The translations under genes and the position numbers were made by a program. From Bacillota bacterium (GTDB lineage Bacteria; Bacillota; Clostridia; Lachnospirales; Lachnospiraceae), in the NCBI GenBank assembly GCA_022717655.1, contig JAIIAN010000172.1, positions 1-6,265 of the forward strand: a stretch of DNA of 6,265 nt, written 5' to 3'. The notes beneath the pieces were generated by a model, which made no database searches, was not told the origin of the DNA, and worked only from the letters and a program-made list of their open reading frames with translations. Below are positions 1 to 5,613 of this stretch, piece by piece; the stretch's first letter is position 1, and every line of letters starts with the position of its first letter.

Positions 1-189
1 ATCATAAGAATCTAATAAATCCTTATCATATTGGGCGAAAATAGAATAGATGCCGGTATCGGCTGCATGCATTGCCTGAATCCGTCCTGCCTGAGTTCGG
101 GCAAGCTGAATACCCGAGAGGAGAAGAGAGAGCAGGATAGAAAAAACCAGACACATTGTAATCGTCATACTTCCTCTGCATTTCTTCAC
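1..189 (-). CDS. DUF5702-like Tad-locus membrane protein, N-terminal part (cut by window edge)
   Basis: Only the first 63 codons are present; the gene runs off the left end of the window. I place the start at GTG 189-187 because AGGAGG (203-198) sits 8 nt upstream. The in-frame ATG at 168 has no comparable site. The protein begins with a short basic segment (MKKCRGS), then one hydrophobic helix (about residues 8-28), then a polar stretch including ARTQAGRIQAMHAADTG and SIFAQYDKDLLDSYD. Basic tip, Gly-Ser-x-Thr, one helix, then 'arxqaxrxqaxxaaDxgxxSxFaxYdxxLLdxYd' is the N-terminal pattern I associate with DUF5702 proteins of clostridial Tad loci, which resemble TadE/TadG pseudopilins. The Glu expected at +5 of a true prepilin is absent (Met12 lies there), so peptidase cleavage is doubtful. 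It follows flp by 15 nt and is surely co-transcribed. Likely role, by inference: a minor pilin or surface anchor. Family assignment is moderately sure; function is not known. Confidence 0.72.
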   Translation of the reverse strand, partial: MKKCRGSMTITMCLVFSILLSLLLSGIQLARTQAGRIQAMHAADTGIYSIFAQYDKDLLDSYD

Positions 190-204
190 GAAAAAATCCT
201 CCTG

Positions 205-378
205 TTAAATTGAGTTGCTTTGTTTGGTTATTTTGTCTAAGAGTGATTGAATCAAAGAATTGAGCTGATTTTTGAAAAGAATGACAAGTCCGATTAAGAC
301 AACCAAAATCAGTACAATCTCAATGACAGTTACGCCTGATTCATCTTCCACAAAAAGTTTGAATAAATTCTGTCTCAT
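205..378 (-). CDS. flp: Flp1-like type IVc (Tad) prepilin
   Basis: The encoded prepilin is 57 aa and is the probable major subunit of the pilus. A short leader (residues 1-15, ending EDESG) is followed by a hydrophobic helix (VTVIEIVLILVVLIGLVILF) and a short polar tail. The expected prepilin-peptidase cut is after Gly15, which puts Glu20 at +5 of the mature chain, the hallmark of type IV pilins; the mature subunit would be 42 aa. Classic Flp pilins have Glu-Tyr at +5/+6. This one has Glu-Ile, as in the Flp1-like family of Firmicutes. An upstream in-frame GTG (387) is possible but lies inside the Shine-Dalgarno sequence, so ATG 378 is the better start. It lies between tadC and the DUF5702-like gene and would be processed by the peptidase at 4833-5345. 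High abundance would fit the very strong ribosome binding site. No other pilin gene is visible in the window. Confidence 0.9.
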   Translation of the reverse strand: MRQNLFKLFVEDESGVTVIEIVLILVVLIGLVILFKNQLNSLIQSLLDKITKQSNSI

Positions 379-383
379 AAGTC

Positions 384-394
384 TCACCTCCTTT
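384..394 (-). promoter_or_regulatory. Strong ribosome binding site of flp
   Basis: Read on the minus strand, AAAGGAGGTGA is a near-perfect match to the 16S anti-Shine-Dalgarno sequence. From its AGGAGG core it is 8 nt to ATG 378. The competing GTG at 387-385 is part of this motif, which decides the start in favour of the ATG. This is the best ribosome binding site in the operon, in keeping with a pilin needed in many copies. Confidence 0.85.
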
Positions 395-401
395 CAAAGG
401 A

Positions 402-413
402 AAATGCGCATTT
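402..413. repeat. 12-bp perfect palindrome in the tadC-flp gap
   Basis: AAATGCGCATTT is a perfect palindrome in the 87-nt gap between the tadC stop (466) and the flp start (378). With no loop it is a poor RNA hairpin, so a dimeric protein-binding site is more plausible than a terminator. No convincing -35/-10 pair could be placed near it, and it could be chance. Confidence 0.3.
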
Positions 414-465
414 GACTTTAATGGATAAATGAATCAGGTAAAATTTGAAAATGTAGAGAAATCAA

Positions 466-1809
466 TTAGGCAAAACTTAAAAATGCAGGAAGCATTAACA
501 GTGCCAGAACAATTATTAGCTGTAACAGCATAGGAAAGAGAAGTTTTGTCTGTGCTTCTTCTCCGAGAATCCGCGCTTTTCGTTTGCGGTTTTCAAGTGC
601 ATCAGCAGATTCTTTTTCTAAAAGAAGCAGAGTGTTTTGATTTCCCTTTTTTAGATTCTGAATTAAAAGCACAGATAAAATTTTATATTCGGGACAGGGA
701 CATCGGCTGCCAAAATTTTCATAAGCACGGGGTTGTGACATTCCGCCTTTTAATTCTTTGCAGGTTTCTAAAAGCGCCTCATAAGCAGGGCGTTTGGGCA
801 GATTTTGACTTCGGTAATTTTTCTGGTAATCATCTGCAATTTTTTCAAGACTTGCACGGATTGTAAGACCGGCATGTAAAAATAACAGAAGTTTGCTGAC
901 GATATCTGGATAATCTCTCTGCATTTGTATTTTTTGTTTTTCTAATTTTTCCTGTTCTTTTTGCCGTTTTAATGGAAGAAGCAGGAAACCAAATAAGCTG
1001 AAGAAAATGCAGACAAAAAGACCAGTTTTTGCGGGTTCTTTATAAAAGAATAAATGCTGTCCGTTAATGGAATCAGGAAGAGTGAGAGTCGGACTGCTTG
1101 AAGAATCATTTGTGACTGCTTTTTGAATGGAGGCAGTTAAGGCTTTTTCTTTGTTTAATTTTTCAGGATAGACATAGAGTTCTTTCTGCAACGAAAGAGT
1201 CTCTTCTTCAAGAGAAAGCTGACAGCGAAGTGTAACCGAACTTCCTTTAGAGGGAACATCCTCTCCGATAGCACCGGTATAATCAAGAATTTTAGGTTCA
1301 GAGGTTGTCCAAAAAAGCTGAACAGGAGAATCAGGAAGGGCTTCGGGAAGAGAAAGCGGTGTTTGAATCGAAGAAAAACTTTTATTTTTTCCAAGAATGG
1401 AAGCATCCAGTTTTTTTGAGGCTTCATTTAAAAGAGTCTGTGCTTCTTCTTTGCTATAGGTTTTGGATGGAACTTTCAGTGTAATCTGGTGAGTTTTTCC
1501 ATCGTCTGTCTGAAATTTTAAGGATTCTTCATGAGTGCTTTCGTTGTATTCACTGCGCTTTAAATCAGTAACAACATCGGGATGACGACTCTGCCATAAT
1601 CCAAGAGAAATTCCGAAAAGATTTCCAAAGAGAATTAGAAAAATACTGACTCGCAGTAGTGTTTGCTCATTTGCATCTGTTAAGTTTGGTTTTGATTTTG
1701 TTTTAGATTTTAATTTTGGTTTCGATTTTAAGTTGGCTTTCGATTCTAAGTTTGTTTTAAATTTTAATTTTGCTTTAGAGCTTAATTTCGATTTCGTTTT
1801 AGATTTCAA
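466..1809 (-). CDS. tadC: TadC-like pilus platform protein with Lys-rich tail and extracytoplasmic Ig-like insert
   Basis: Inner-membrane platform protein of the Tad machine, 447 aa; typical TadC proteins are nearer 300. Order of parts: a Lys-X alternating cytoplasmic tail (about 1-40); TM1 (51-72); a polar region of about 190 residues (73-262); TM2 (263-280); a T2SSF domain (about 300-420) with the AGLTIRASLEKIA helix and the YENFGSRC...EY segment; and a final hydrophobic segment (423-447). A cytoplasmic N-terminus puts the polar region outside the membrane. Within it, about residues 156-215 (LPEALPDSPVQLFWTTSEP, then D-x-x-G, then VTLRCQLSLEEETL) resemble bacterial Ig-like (aBig-type) domains, including the central Trp167. 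I chose TTG 1809 because AGGAGG (1825-1820) lies 10 nt upstream. TTG 1830 would add seven residues but has no ribosome binding site. The gene overlaps the tadB end by 11 nt, so translation is probably coupled. Confidence 0.85.
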   Translation of the reverse strand: MKSKTKSKLSSKAKLKFKTNLESKANLKSKPKLKSKTKSKPNLTDANEQTLLRVSIFLILFGNLFGISLGLWQSRHPDVVTDLKRSEYNESTHEESLKFQTDDGKTHQITLKVPSKTYSKEEAQTLLNEASKKLDASILGKNKSFSSIQTPLSLPEALPDSPVQLFWTTSEPKILDYTGAIGEDVPSKGSSVTLRCQLSLEEETLSLQKELYVYPEKLNKEKALTASIQKAVTNDSSSSPTLTLPDSINGQHLFFYKEPAKTGLFVCIFFSLFGFLLLPLKRQKEQEKLEKQKIQMQRDYPDIVSKLLLFLHAGLTIRASLEKIADDYQKNYRSQNLPKRPAYEALLETCKELKGGMSQPRAYENFGSRCPCPEYKILSVLLIQNLKKGNQNTLLLLEKESADALENRKRKARILGEEAQTKLLFPMLLQLIIVLALLMLPAFLSFA

Positions 1810-1812
1810 TTT
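1690..1812 (-). repeat. Degenerate Lys-X codon repeat in the tadC 5' end
   Basis: This stretch encodes 17 lysines in 41 residues, mostly alternating with Ser, Thr, Leu, Ala or Pro, and every one uses AAA. A nine-residue unit, KLKSKTKSK, occurs at both ends (1812-1786 and 1716-1690). The two 27-nt copies differ at only three positions, all synonymous third bases (TTG/TTA, ACG/ACA, TCG/TCA). On the plus strand the region reads as T-rich low complexity. It looks like a small expanded repeat whose protein sequence has been kept. Confidence 0.7.
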
Positions 1813-2557
1813 GAACCATCCTCCTGCCAAAGAAAAACGCTGCCAGATAGATAAGCAGACAGATTGTCATGATACAGACTCCAGTGATATTGTGATAGAG
1901 AACATCAAGAAAGCCTGGAGAGGTAAGGCGCATATAAAAAATAATTCCAGCAGGCATAAGACTCATAAAGGTATGTTCCATCTTTTTTGCGGAAAGCAGA
2001 GAATCAACTTCTTTTTTGACGTCAATTTTTTCTTCAATGATGTGCGCACTTTTTTCAAAAGTTTCCCGAAGATTTCCACCGGTTCGTTTTGCCTGTGCAA
2101 TAATTTCGGAAAAGTTACGGATATCTTCTACCTGACTTTTTTGCCCAAGTTCATAAAATAATTTTTCTACCGGCACACTTAAGCGCATTTGGGCTTCCAT
2201 GTAAGATAATTCCAGAACCATTTCACTGGAAATCCCATAAATACGCATCAAATCTTTTCTGGCTTCAGAGACTGCATTTTCAAGCGAGTAGCCGGCAGAA
2301 ACAGCAGCATCAATGGAATTTAATGCATCCCGAAACTGATGATAAAGCCGTTTTCGTTTTTCATAAAGAAGCTGTTTTTTCTTAAAAGGAAGATATAAAA
2401 AACAAAAGGGCAGAAGCAGAAAAAAAGAAATCAGGCTTCGATAACATAAATCATTGATGAGAAAGCAGAGAATCAGAGAGACTGCCGAATACTGAATCCA
2501 TTCTCGAAGAGAAAAGGAATAACGGTCATAACATAGTTTCACATAAGAGGGTTTCAT
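1799..2557 (-). CDS. tadB: TadB-like pilus platform protein (T2SSF family)
   Basis: A 252-aa membrane protein that pairs with TadC to form the platform on which TadA acts. Two hydrophobic segments near the N-terminus (about 21-38 and 41-58) are followed by a basic cytoplasmic stretch, a T2SSF domain (about 72-195) and two C-terminal membrane segments (about 196-214 and 223-243). Typical T2SSF signatures are FRDALNSIDAAVSAGYSLENA (75-95) and RTGGNLRETFEKSAHII (158-174). Length is a little under the usual TadB size because there is little N-terminal extension. The start ATG 2557 lies inside the end of tadA (32-nt overlap), with AGGAA 6 nt upstream, so expression is probably coupled to tadA. The tadC gene starts within its last codons. 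Being next to tadA and tadC makes TadB rather than a type II secretion GspF the better call. Confidence 0.9.
   Translation of the reverse strand: MKPSYVKLCYDRYSFSLREWIQYSAVSLILCFLINDLCYRSLISFFLLLPFCFLYLPFKKKQLLYEKRKRLYHQFRDALNSIDAAVSAGYSLENAVSEARKDLMRIYGISSEMVLELSYMEAQMRLSVPVEKLFYELGQKSQVEDIRNFSEIIAQAKRTGGNLRETFEKSAHIIEEKIDVKKEVDSLLSAKKMEHTFMSLMPAGIIFYMRLTSPGFLDVLYHNITGVCIMTICLLIYLAAFFFGRRMVQIEI
1820..1825 (-). promoter_or_regulatory. Ribosome binding site deciding the tadC start
   Basis: AGGAGG lies inside the last codons of tadB, 10 nt before TTG 1809. The only ATG nearby (1819-1817) is in the tadB frame and meets the tadB stop within seven codons, so it cannot start tadC. A TTG start in a coupled overlap suggests tadC is made at a lower level than flp. 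Confidence 0.6.
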
Positions 2558-3734
2558 AAGGAATTCCTGCCCTTTCTAATTTTTCAGTGTGTTTCAGATG
2601 ATTTTTAAAGACAAGTCCCTGTTCTTCTTCGTAACAAAAAATGGGATTTAACTGCACTTCTCCATCTTTTAATCCATCCAGTTCAGAGATTTCTAACACT
2701 TTACGGCTTTTATCACGCAGACGCCCCAGATGAATAAACAAATCGAACCCTGAGACAATCTGACGGCGGATGGCGGTAATCGGCATATTTAAGTGAATCA
2801 GCACAAGAGTTTCAAGTCGGCTGACCATATCGGCACAGCTGTTTGCATGAATGGTGGAAAGACTGCCTTCCGAGCCGACATTTACGGCTTGAAGCAGTTC
2901 TCTTGCTTCGCTTCTGACTTCACCGACAATAATCCGGTCGGGTCTCATTCTAAGTGCGGTTTTTAATAAGTCAGCCGTGGTGATTTCCTGGGAATCCTCA
3001 ATATTTGCCATTCGACATTCGAGCCGGACAAGATTTGGGATTCCCTGAATCTGAAGTTCAGCGTTATCTTCAATGGTGATAATGCGTTCATCCTTTGGGA
3101 TATAAGCAGAAAGTGCATTTAAGAAAGTCGTTTTTCCAGCTCCAGTTCCACCTCCGATTAAAATGGTATAGCGAGCTTTGACTAAAGGAATCAAAAAAGA
3201 TAACATCTGTTTGGTAATGCTTTGTTTTTCAAGCAGAGTTTCCATTGTGATGGCTTCTTTGGGAAATTGTCGAATGGTTAAAATCGGTCCATCCACAGAG
3301 ACAGGAGGAATGACGGCATTGACACGAGCTCCATTTTCGAGTCTTGCATCCACAATCGGGTGCAGGGTATTAATCACACGGTTACAGCGGGCAACAATCT
3401 GCTGGATTACATCTTCAAGCTTTCCACTTGAAGTAAAGGTTTTATCCCAGGGAATCAGGTGTCCTTCCCGTTCAATGAAAATCTTGTCCCATCCGTTTAC
3501 CATAATCTCGGTAATGCTGGTATCTTCAAGCAGTTCCTGAAGCACATCAAGCTTTCGGATAGAGCGGAATAATTCTTTCCTAAGATTCGCTTTTTCATTG
3601 AGGCTCAGACCGTAGCTTGGACCTTCCTGCAAAAGCAGTTCATCGATTTTTTCGAGAATTTCTTCATCATCAGATTCCCATAAAGAATTTAACTGCTCAA
3701 AAAGCTGATTTTGTAAGGTTAAAAAACAATCCAT
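2526..3734 (-). CDS. tadA: TadA/CpaF-type secretion ATPase
   Basis: Hexameric cytoplasmic ATPase (402 aa) that powers Flp pilus assembly. The N-terminal part (about 60-160) holds the CpaF signature region (ITEIMVNGWDKIFIEREG; HPIVDARLENGARVNAVIPP). The motor domain follows: Walker A GGGTGAGKTT (194-203, Lys201), Asp box TIEDNAELQ (220-228), Walker B RPDRIIVGEVR (264-274, Glu272) and His box GSEGSLSTIHANS (287-299). The His box is atypical. CpaF proteins usually read T-G-H-[DE]-G-S here, and this one has Val-Gly-Ser-Glu-Gly-Ser, so the first histidine is Ser288; the second, His296, is kept. The other motifs are intact, so I expect an active enzyme. Start ATG 3734 has AAAGGAGA upstream. It is preceded by a 94-nt gap after tadZ and overlaps tadB by 32 nt. 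Confidence 0.95.
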   Translation of the reverse strand: MDCFLTLQNQLFEQLNSLWESDDEEILEKIDELLLQEGPSYGLSLNEKANLRKELFRSIRKLDVLQELLEDTSITEIMVNGWDKIFIEREGHLIPWDKTFTSSGKLEDVIQQIVARCNRVINTLHPIVDARLENGARVNAVIPPVSVDGPILTIRQFPKEAITMETLLEKQSITKQMLSFLIPLVKARYTILIGGGTGAGKTTFLNALSAYIPKDERIITIEDNAELQIQGIPNLVRLECRMANIEDSQEITTADLLKTALRMRPDRIIVGEVRSEARELLQAVNVGSEGSLSTIHANSCADMVSRLETLVLIHLNMPITAIRRQIVSGFDLFIHLGRLRDKSRKVLEISELDGLKDGEVQLNPIFCYEEEQGLVFKNHLKHTEKLERAGIPYETLLCETML

Positions 3735-3828
3735 AAAATAAGTCTCCTTTGAAAACTTTAAAAACTAAAAGAGAAATCATAAAAGAAAAAGAATAAAAGA
3801 GAAAGCAAATGAAAAGATACAAAGAGGA
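3735..3828 (-). other. Pyrimidine-rich gap between tadZ and tadA
   Basis: This 94-nt gap is the longest inside the operon. The transcript strand is almost all T and C for much of its length, ending in the AAAGGAGA site of tadA. I see no hairpin followed by a T run, so it is not an obvious intrinsic terminator, and no -35/-10 pair stands out. It may be an unstructured leader that keeps the tadA start open, or a point of RNA processing. Confidence 0.35.
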
Positions 3829-4836
3829 TTAGAGAAATCCAGTTAGAGAAAGTTCCTGTCTTACAGCGTCACCAAATGCACCGGATAAAAACGAATCTGG
3901 AAAATGAGAACTATCAGGAGGCGGAAGAAAACAAGAATGAGTTTTTTCTAAAATGTGCTCCTGTCTGGTATTGGTTAAATACGTTTTATACTGTTCGGAT
4001 TTTGCCATGGAAACAGGTTCTTTTAAATTAGGCAGAAATAAAATATTACATTCAGAAAAAAGTGGAAGAACAGCTGAAAGATTTGGACCAAAATCAAGAA
4101 CCAGAGTTTGATAAGGACTTTCTTCTCTTGTAAAAAGAGAGAAAAGCGCTTCACAGTCGGCAGAAGTAAGATTCCAGATATCCTGCGGAACACAGACAGG
4201 CGGGAGATAATGAAGCTGTCCAATTTTTTGAATCAGTGAGGCAAGAAAGGCGAAAGGATTTTCTTTCTTGTGTCGTAATAGATAAAAAAGGTCACCGATT
4301 GTATAGTTTGTATTGTTAGAAAGAAAATAAGACAGACCGGAGCAGGATTCCAAACTGATAAAAAGAGCGGGGTTTTTCTCGGAAAGAAGCTGGGAAGTGG
4401 CAAGGGCAAATGCGGTTTTTCCACAGCGGGCAACTGGAGAATAGATGCCAATCAGTGTCAAATTTTGTCTGACAGAATTTGTTGAGGCATCTGTTGTCGA
4501 GAAAATCTGCTTAGCGCAAAGATTCATCAGGTTTTGAAAGAGCTGACTGCATGGCTGATACTTGAAAAGACAGGGCAGATTTTTCTTATAGGAGAGATTT
4601 TCTTCGGAAAGCAGAATCAAAGTTTCAGAAAAAAGAGAAATAAGCTGAGGAGTCAGCATGGTTTCTGTGGCAAGAAGCATAGAAATCGAATGTTCAGAAT
4701 GAAACGCAAGAAGTTTTTTAAGAGAAGTAAAGGGAAGAAATTCTAAAGAAAGATGACAGTTTTGTTGAAAGCCTGAGCAGAGCCGGCAGACAAAATCTTC
4801 TTTGGAATCATAAAGGGCAATAATTTTTTTAGTCAT
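3829..4836 (-). CDS. tadZ: TadZ/CpaE-like MinD/ParA-family protein with atypical P-loop
   Basis: The predicted protein is 335 aa. The N-terminal third (1-110) has the alternating hydrophobic pattern of the degenerate receiver domain of CpaE/TadZ. The remainder resembles the MinD/ParA fold: P-loop GIYSPVARCGKTAFA (130-144, Lys140, Thr141), LFISLES (158-164), LVLDFG (245-250) in the Walker B position, and ILFLPN (265-270). Family members help localise the Tad machine, often at a pole. A standard ParA loop reads K-G-G-x-x-G-K-[ST]. Here the early lysine is missing and SPVARC fills the space, so ATP binding is plausible but dimer-dependent hydrolysis is uncertain. I chose ATG 4836 because GGAGG (4850-4846) lies 9 nt upstream and the start overlaps the tadV stop in an ATGA junction. 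A longer form from 4908 would run 24 residues back over tadV without support. The assignment rests on the fold pattern and gene order. Confidence 0.82.
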   Translation of the reverse strand: MTKKIIALYDSKEDFVCRLCSGFQQNCHLSLEFLPFTSLKKLLAFHSEHSISMLLATETMLTPQLISLFSETLILLSEENLSYKKNLPCLFKYQPCSQLFQNLMNLCAKQIFSTTDASTNSVRQNLTLIGIYSPVARCGKTAFALATSQLLSEKNPALFISLESCSGLSYFLSNNTNYTIGDLFYLLRHKKENPFAFLASLIQKIGQLHYLPPVCVPQDIWNLTSADCEALFSLFTREESPYQTLVLDFGPNLSAVLPLFSECNILFLPNLKEPVSMAKSEQYKTYLTNTRQEHILEKTHSCFLPPPDSSHFPDSFLSGAFGDAVRQELSLTGFL

Positions 4837-5345
4837 AGACAAAATCCTCCAGTTAAGAGCAGGGTGGCAAGAAAAATGGGGACGGTAAAGTGGAACTGTT
4901 CCGGACAATTTTCAGATTTCATATAGGGTTGAATTTGTTTTAGAAAAAAAGTGTCTGATACATAAGAAAAGAAATAAGAAATTCGTTCTATAAAATAAGT
5001 AGGGCTTAAAAATAACAGGCAGGAAATCAATGCGCCGATAAAGAATGAAAAAGCAATCAAGGAAAAAATGCCGGAAAGATCAAGAAAAATGCCAAGCGTA
5101 CCCAAAAGCTTTAAATCTCCAGCCCCCATTGCGTGAAAAAGAAACAGTGGAAATAAAATCAGGATGGGAAGAAAAAAATTTTTCAGGGAGAAAAGCAGAC
5201 CAAAAAAGCCGTTTTGAACTAGCTGATAAGAGAAACCCAGAAGAATACCAAGAAAAATCCAGAGATTTGGAACTTTTTGAAGGAATAAGTCACAGCAGAG
5301 AGCTCCGGCAGATAAAAAAAGCAGGATTTGAGCCTGTAAGGGCAT
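4833..5345 (-). CDS. tadV: Prepilin peptidase, short TadV/CpaA type (peptidase A24)
   Basis: Membrane aspartic protease (170 aa) that would cut the Flp prepilin after its leader glycine. The first catalytic aspartate is Asp19, followed by KVPN (24-27), as in the D-x5-[IV]-P-N pattern of the family. The second is Asp77 in GAGDLK (74-79). Hydrophobic segments fill most of the length, and a TVPIF stretch near the C-terminus matches the family's last helix. The N-terminal cysteine-rich methylase domain of full-length PilD/GspO is absent, which is normal for TadV/CpaA. Start ATG 5345 has only a distant AAAGGA upstream, so it is less firmly set than the other starts. It is the first gene of the operon and is coupled to tadZ by a 4-nt overlap. 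Confidence 0.9.
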   Translation of the reverse strand: MPLQAQILLFLSAGALCCDLFLQKVPNLWIFLGILLGFSYQLVQNGFFGLLFSLKNFFLPILILFPLFLFHAMGAGDLKLLGTLGIFLDLSGIFSLIAFSFFIGALISCLLFLSPTYFIERISYFFSYVSDTFFLKQIQPYMKSENCPEQFHFTVPIFLATLLLTGGFCL

Positions 5346-5415
5346 AAATGTACCAGTCCTTTCTGAGAAAATGGGTAAAAATAATGGAAAAATTATAAAA
5401 ATAAGAAATAAAATA

Positions 5416-5428
5416 ACTTCGACGAAGT
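5416..5428. repeat. Inverted repeat in the tad leader
   Basis: ACTTCG and CGAAGT face each other with one base between. The site lies about 18-30 nt downstream of the expected tad transcription start, in the roughly 100-nt untranslated leader. Next to it is a short direct repeat, ATTAAGA twice (5431-5444 region). The place and symmetry would suit a repressor operator, but the arms are short. Confidence 0.35.
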
Positions 5429-5452
5429 GAATTAAGAATTAAGATGTGAATG

Positions 5453-5481
5453 ATTATATACTTTATTTCGCCCAATGTCCA
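5453..5481 (-). promoter_or_regulatory. Sigma-A type promoter of the tad operon
   Basis: On the minus strand, TGGACA (5481-5476, five of six matches to TTGACA) is followed by exactly 17 nt and a consensus TATAAT (5458-5453). Transcription would start near 5446 and give a leader of about 100 nt before tadV. It is the only strong promoter I can place for the minus-strand genes, so the whole cluster is probably one transcript. Confidence 0.75.
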
Positions 5482-5504
5482 GTTAAAATGACATAAAAAA
5501 AGAT

Positions 5505-5525
5505 TTTTGTTAAGACTTCACAAAA
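5505..5525. repeat. Inverted repeat between the divergent promoters
   Basis: TTTTGT and ACAAAA are separated by 9 nt, about 24 bp upstream of the tad -35 and just before the -35 of the plus-strand gene. A regulator bound here could touch both promoters. In such AT-rich DNA, six-base arms may arise by chance. Confidence 0.25.
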
Positions 5526-5532
5526 TTACTAT

Positions 5533-5561
5533 TTGCAATAAGCGCCATTTTCAGTTAAAAT
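5533..5561 (+). promoter_or_regulatory. Promoter of the SGNH hydrolase gene
   Basis: TTGCAA (5533-5538) and TAAAAT (5556-5561) are separated by 17 nt, giving a start near 5568. A second -10 candidate, TACAAT (5570-5575), with a weak -35 TTTTCA (5548-5553), overlaps it. Either would give a leader of about 30-45 nt. Confidence 0.6.
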
Positions 5562-5579
5562 AGATGTTATACAATTAGG

Positions 5580-5594
5580 TGGACAAAAAGTCCA
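5580..5594 (+). other. Small hairpin in the hydrolase leader
   Basis: TGGAC, five A, then GTCCA could form a 5-bp stem with a 5-nt loop, ending 6 nt before the AAGGAG ribosome binding site (5601-5606). It would not cover that site, so it more likely affects transcript stability than acts as a switch. Confidence 0.3.
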
Positions 5595-5613
5595 TTGCTG
5601 AAGGAGAATAGCC

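Noticed and set aside
31..40. TTGGGCGAAA shared with the tad promoter spacer (5466-5475, opposite strand)
   Set aside because: One copy is coding sequence in the DUF5702-like gene and the other is promoter spacer; the match stops after ten bases and is probably chance.
31..213. Plus-strand open frame of 60 codons
   Set aside because: It is antisense to the DUF5702-like gene and the end of flp, both of which have good starts and family signatures.
546..866. Plus-strand open frame of 106 codons opposite tadC
   Set aside because: It lies wholly antisense to the T2SSF domain of tadC, has no ribosome binding site and no recognisable motif; a reading shadow. The same holds for 1733-2161, 3178-3540, 4534-4746 and 5045-5347.
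1681..1812. Plus-strand T-rich repetitive tract as a possible repeat array or CRISPR-like element
   Set aside because: Units are degenerate, with no constant repeat or unique spacers; the pattern is fully explained by Lys-X codons in tadC.
4837..4908. 24-residue upstream extension of the TadZ-like protein
   Set aside because: It overlaps tadV, has no ribosome binding site, and the ATGA junction with GGAGG upstream supports the start at 4836.
5290..5475. Minus-strand open frame in the tad leader
   Set aside because: It starts upstream of the expected transcription start, has AT-rich low-complexity codons, and shows no domain; chance frame in a non-coding leader.
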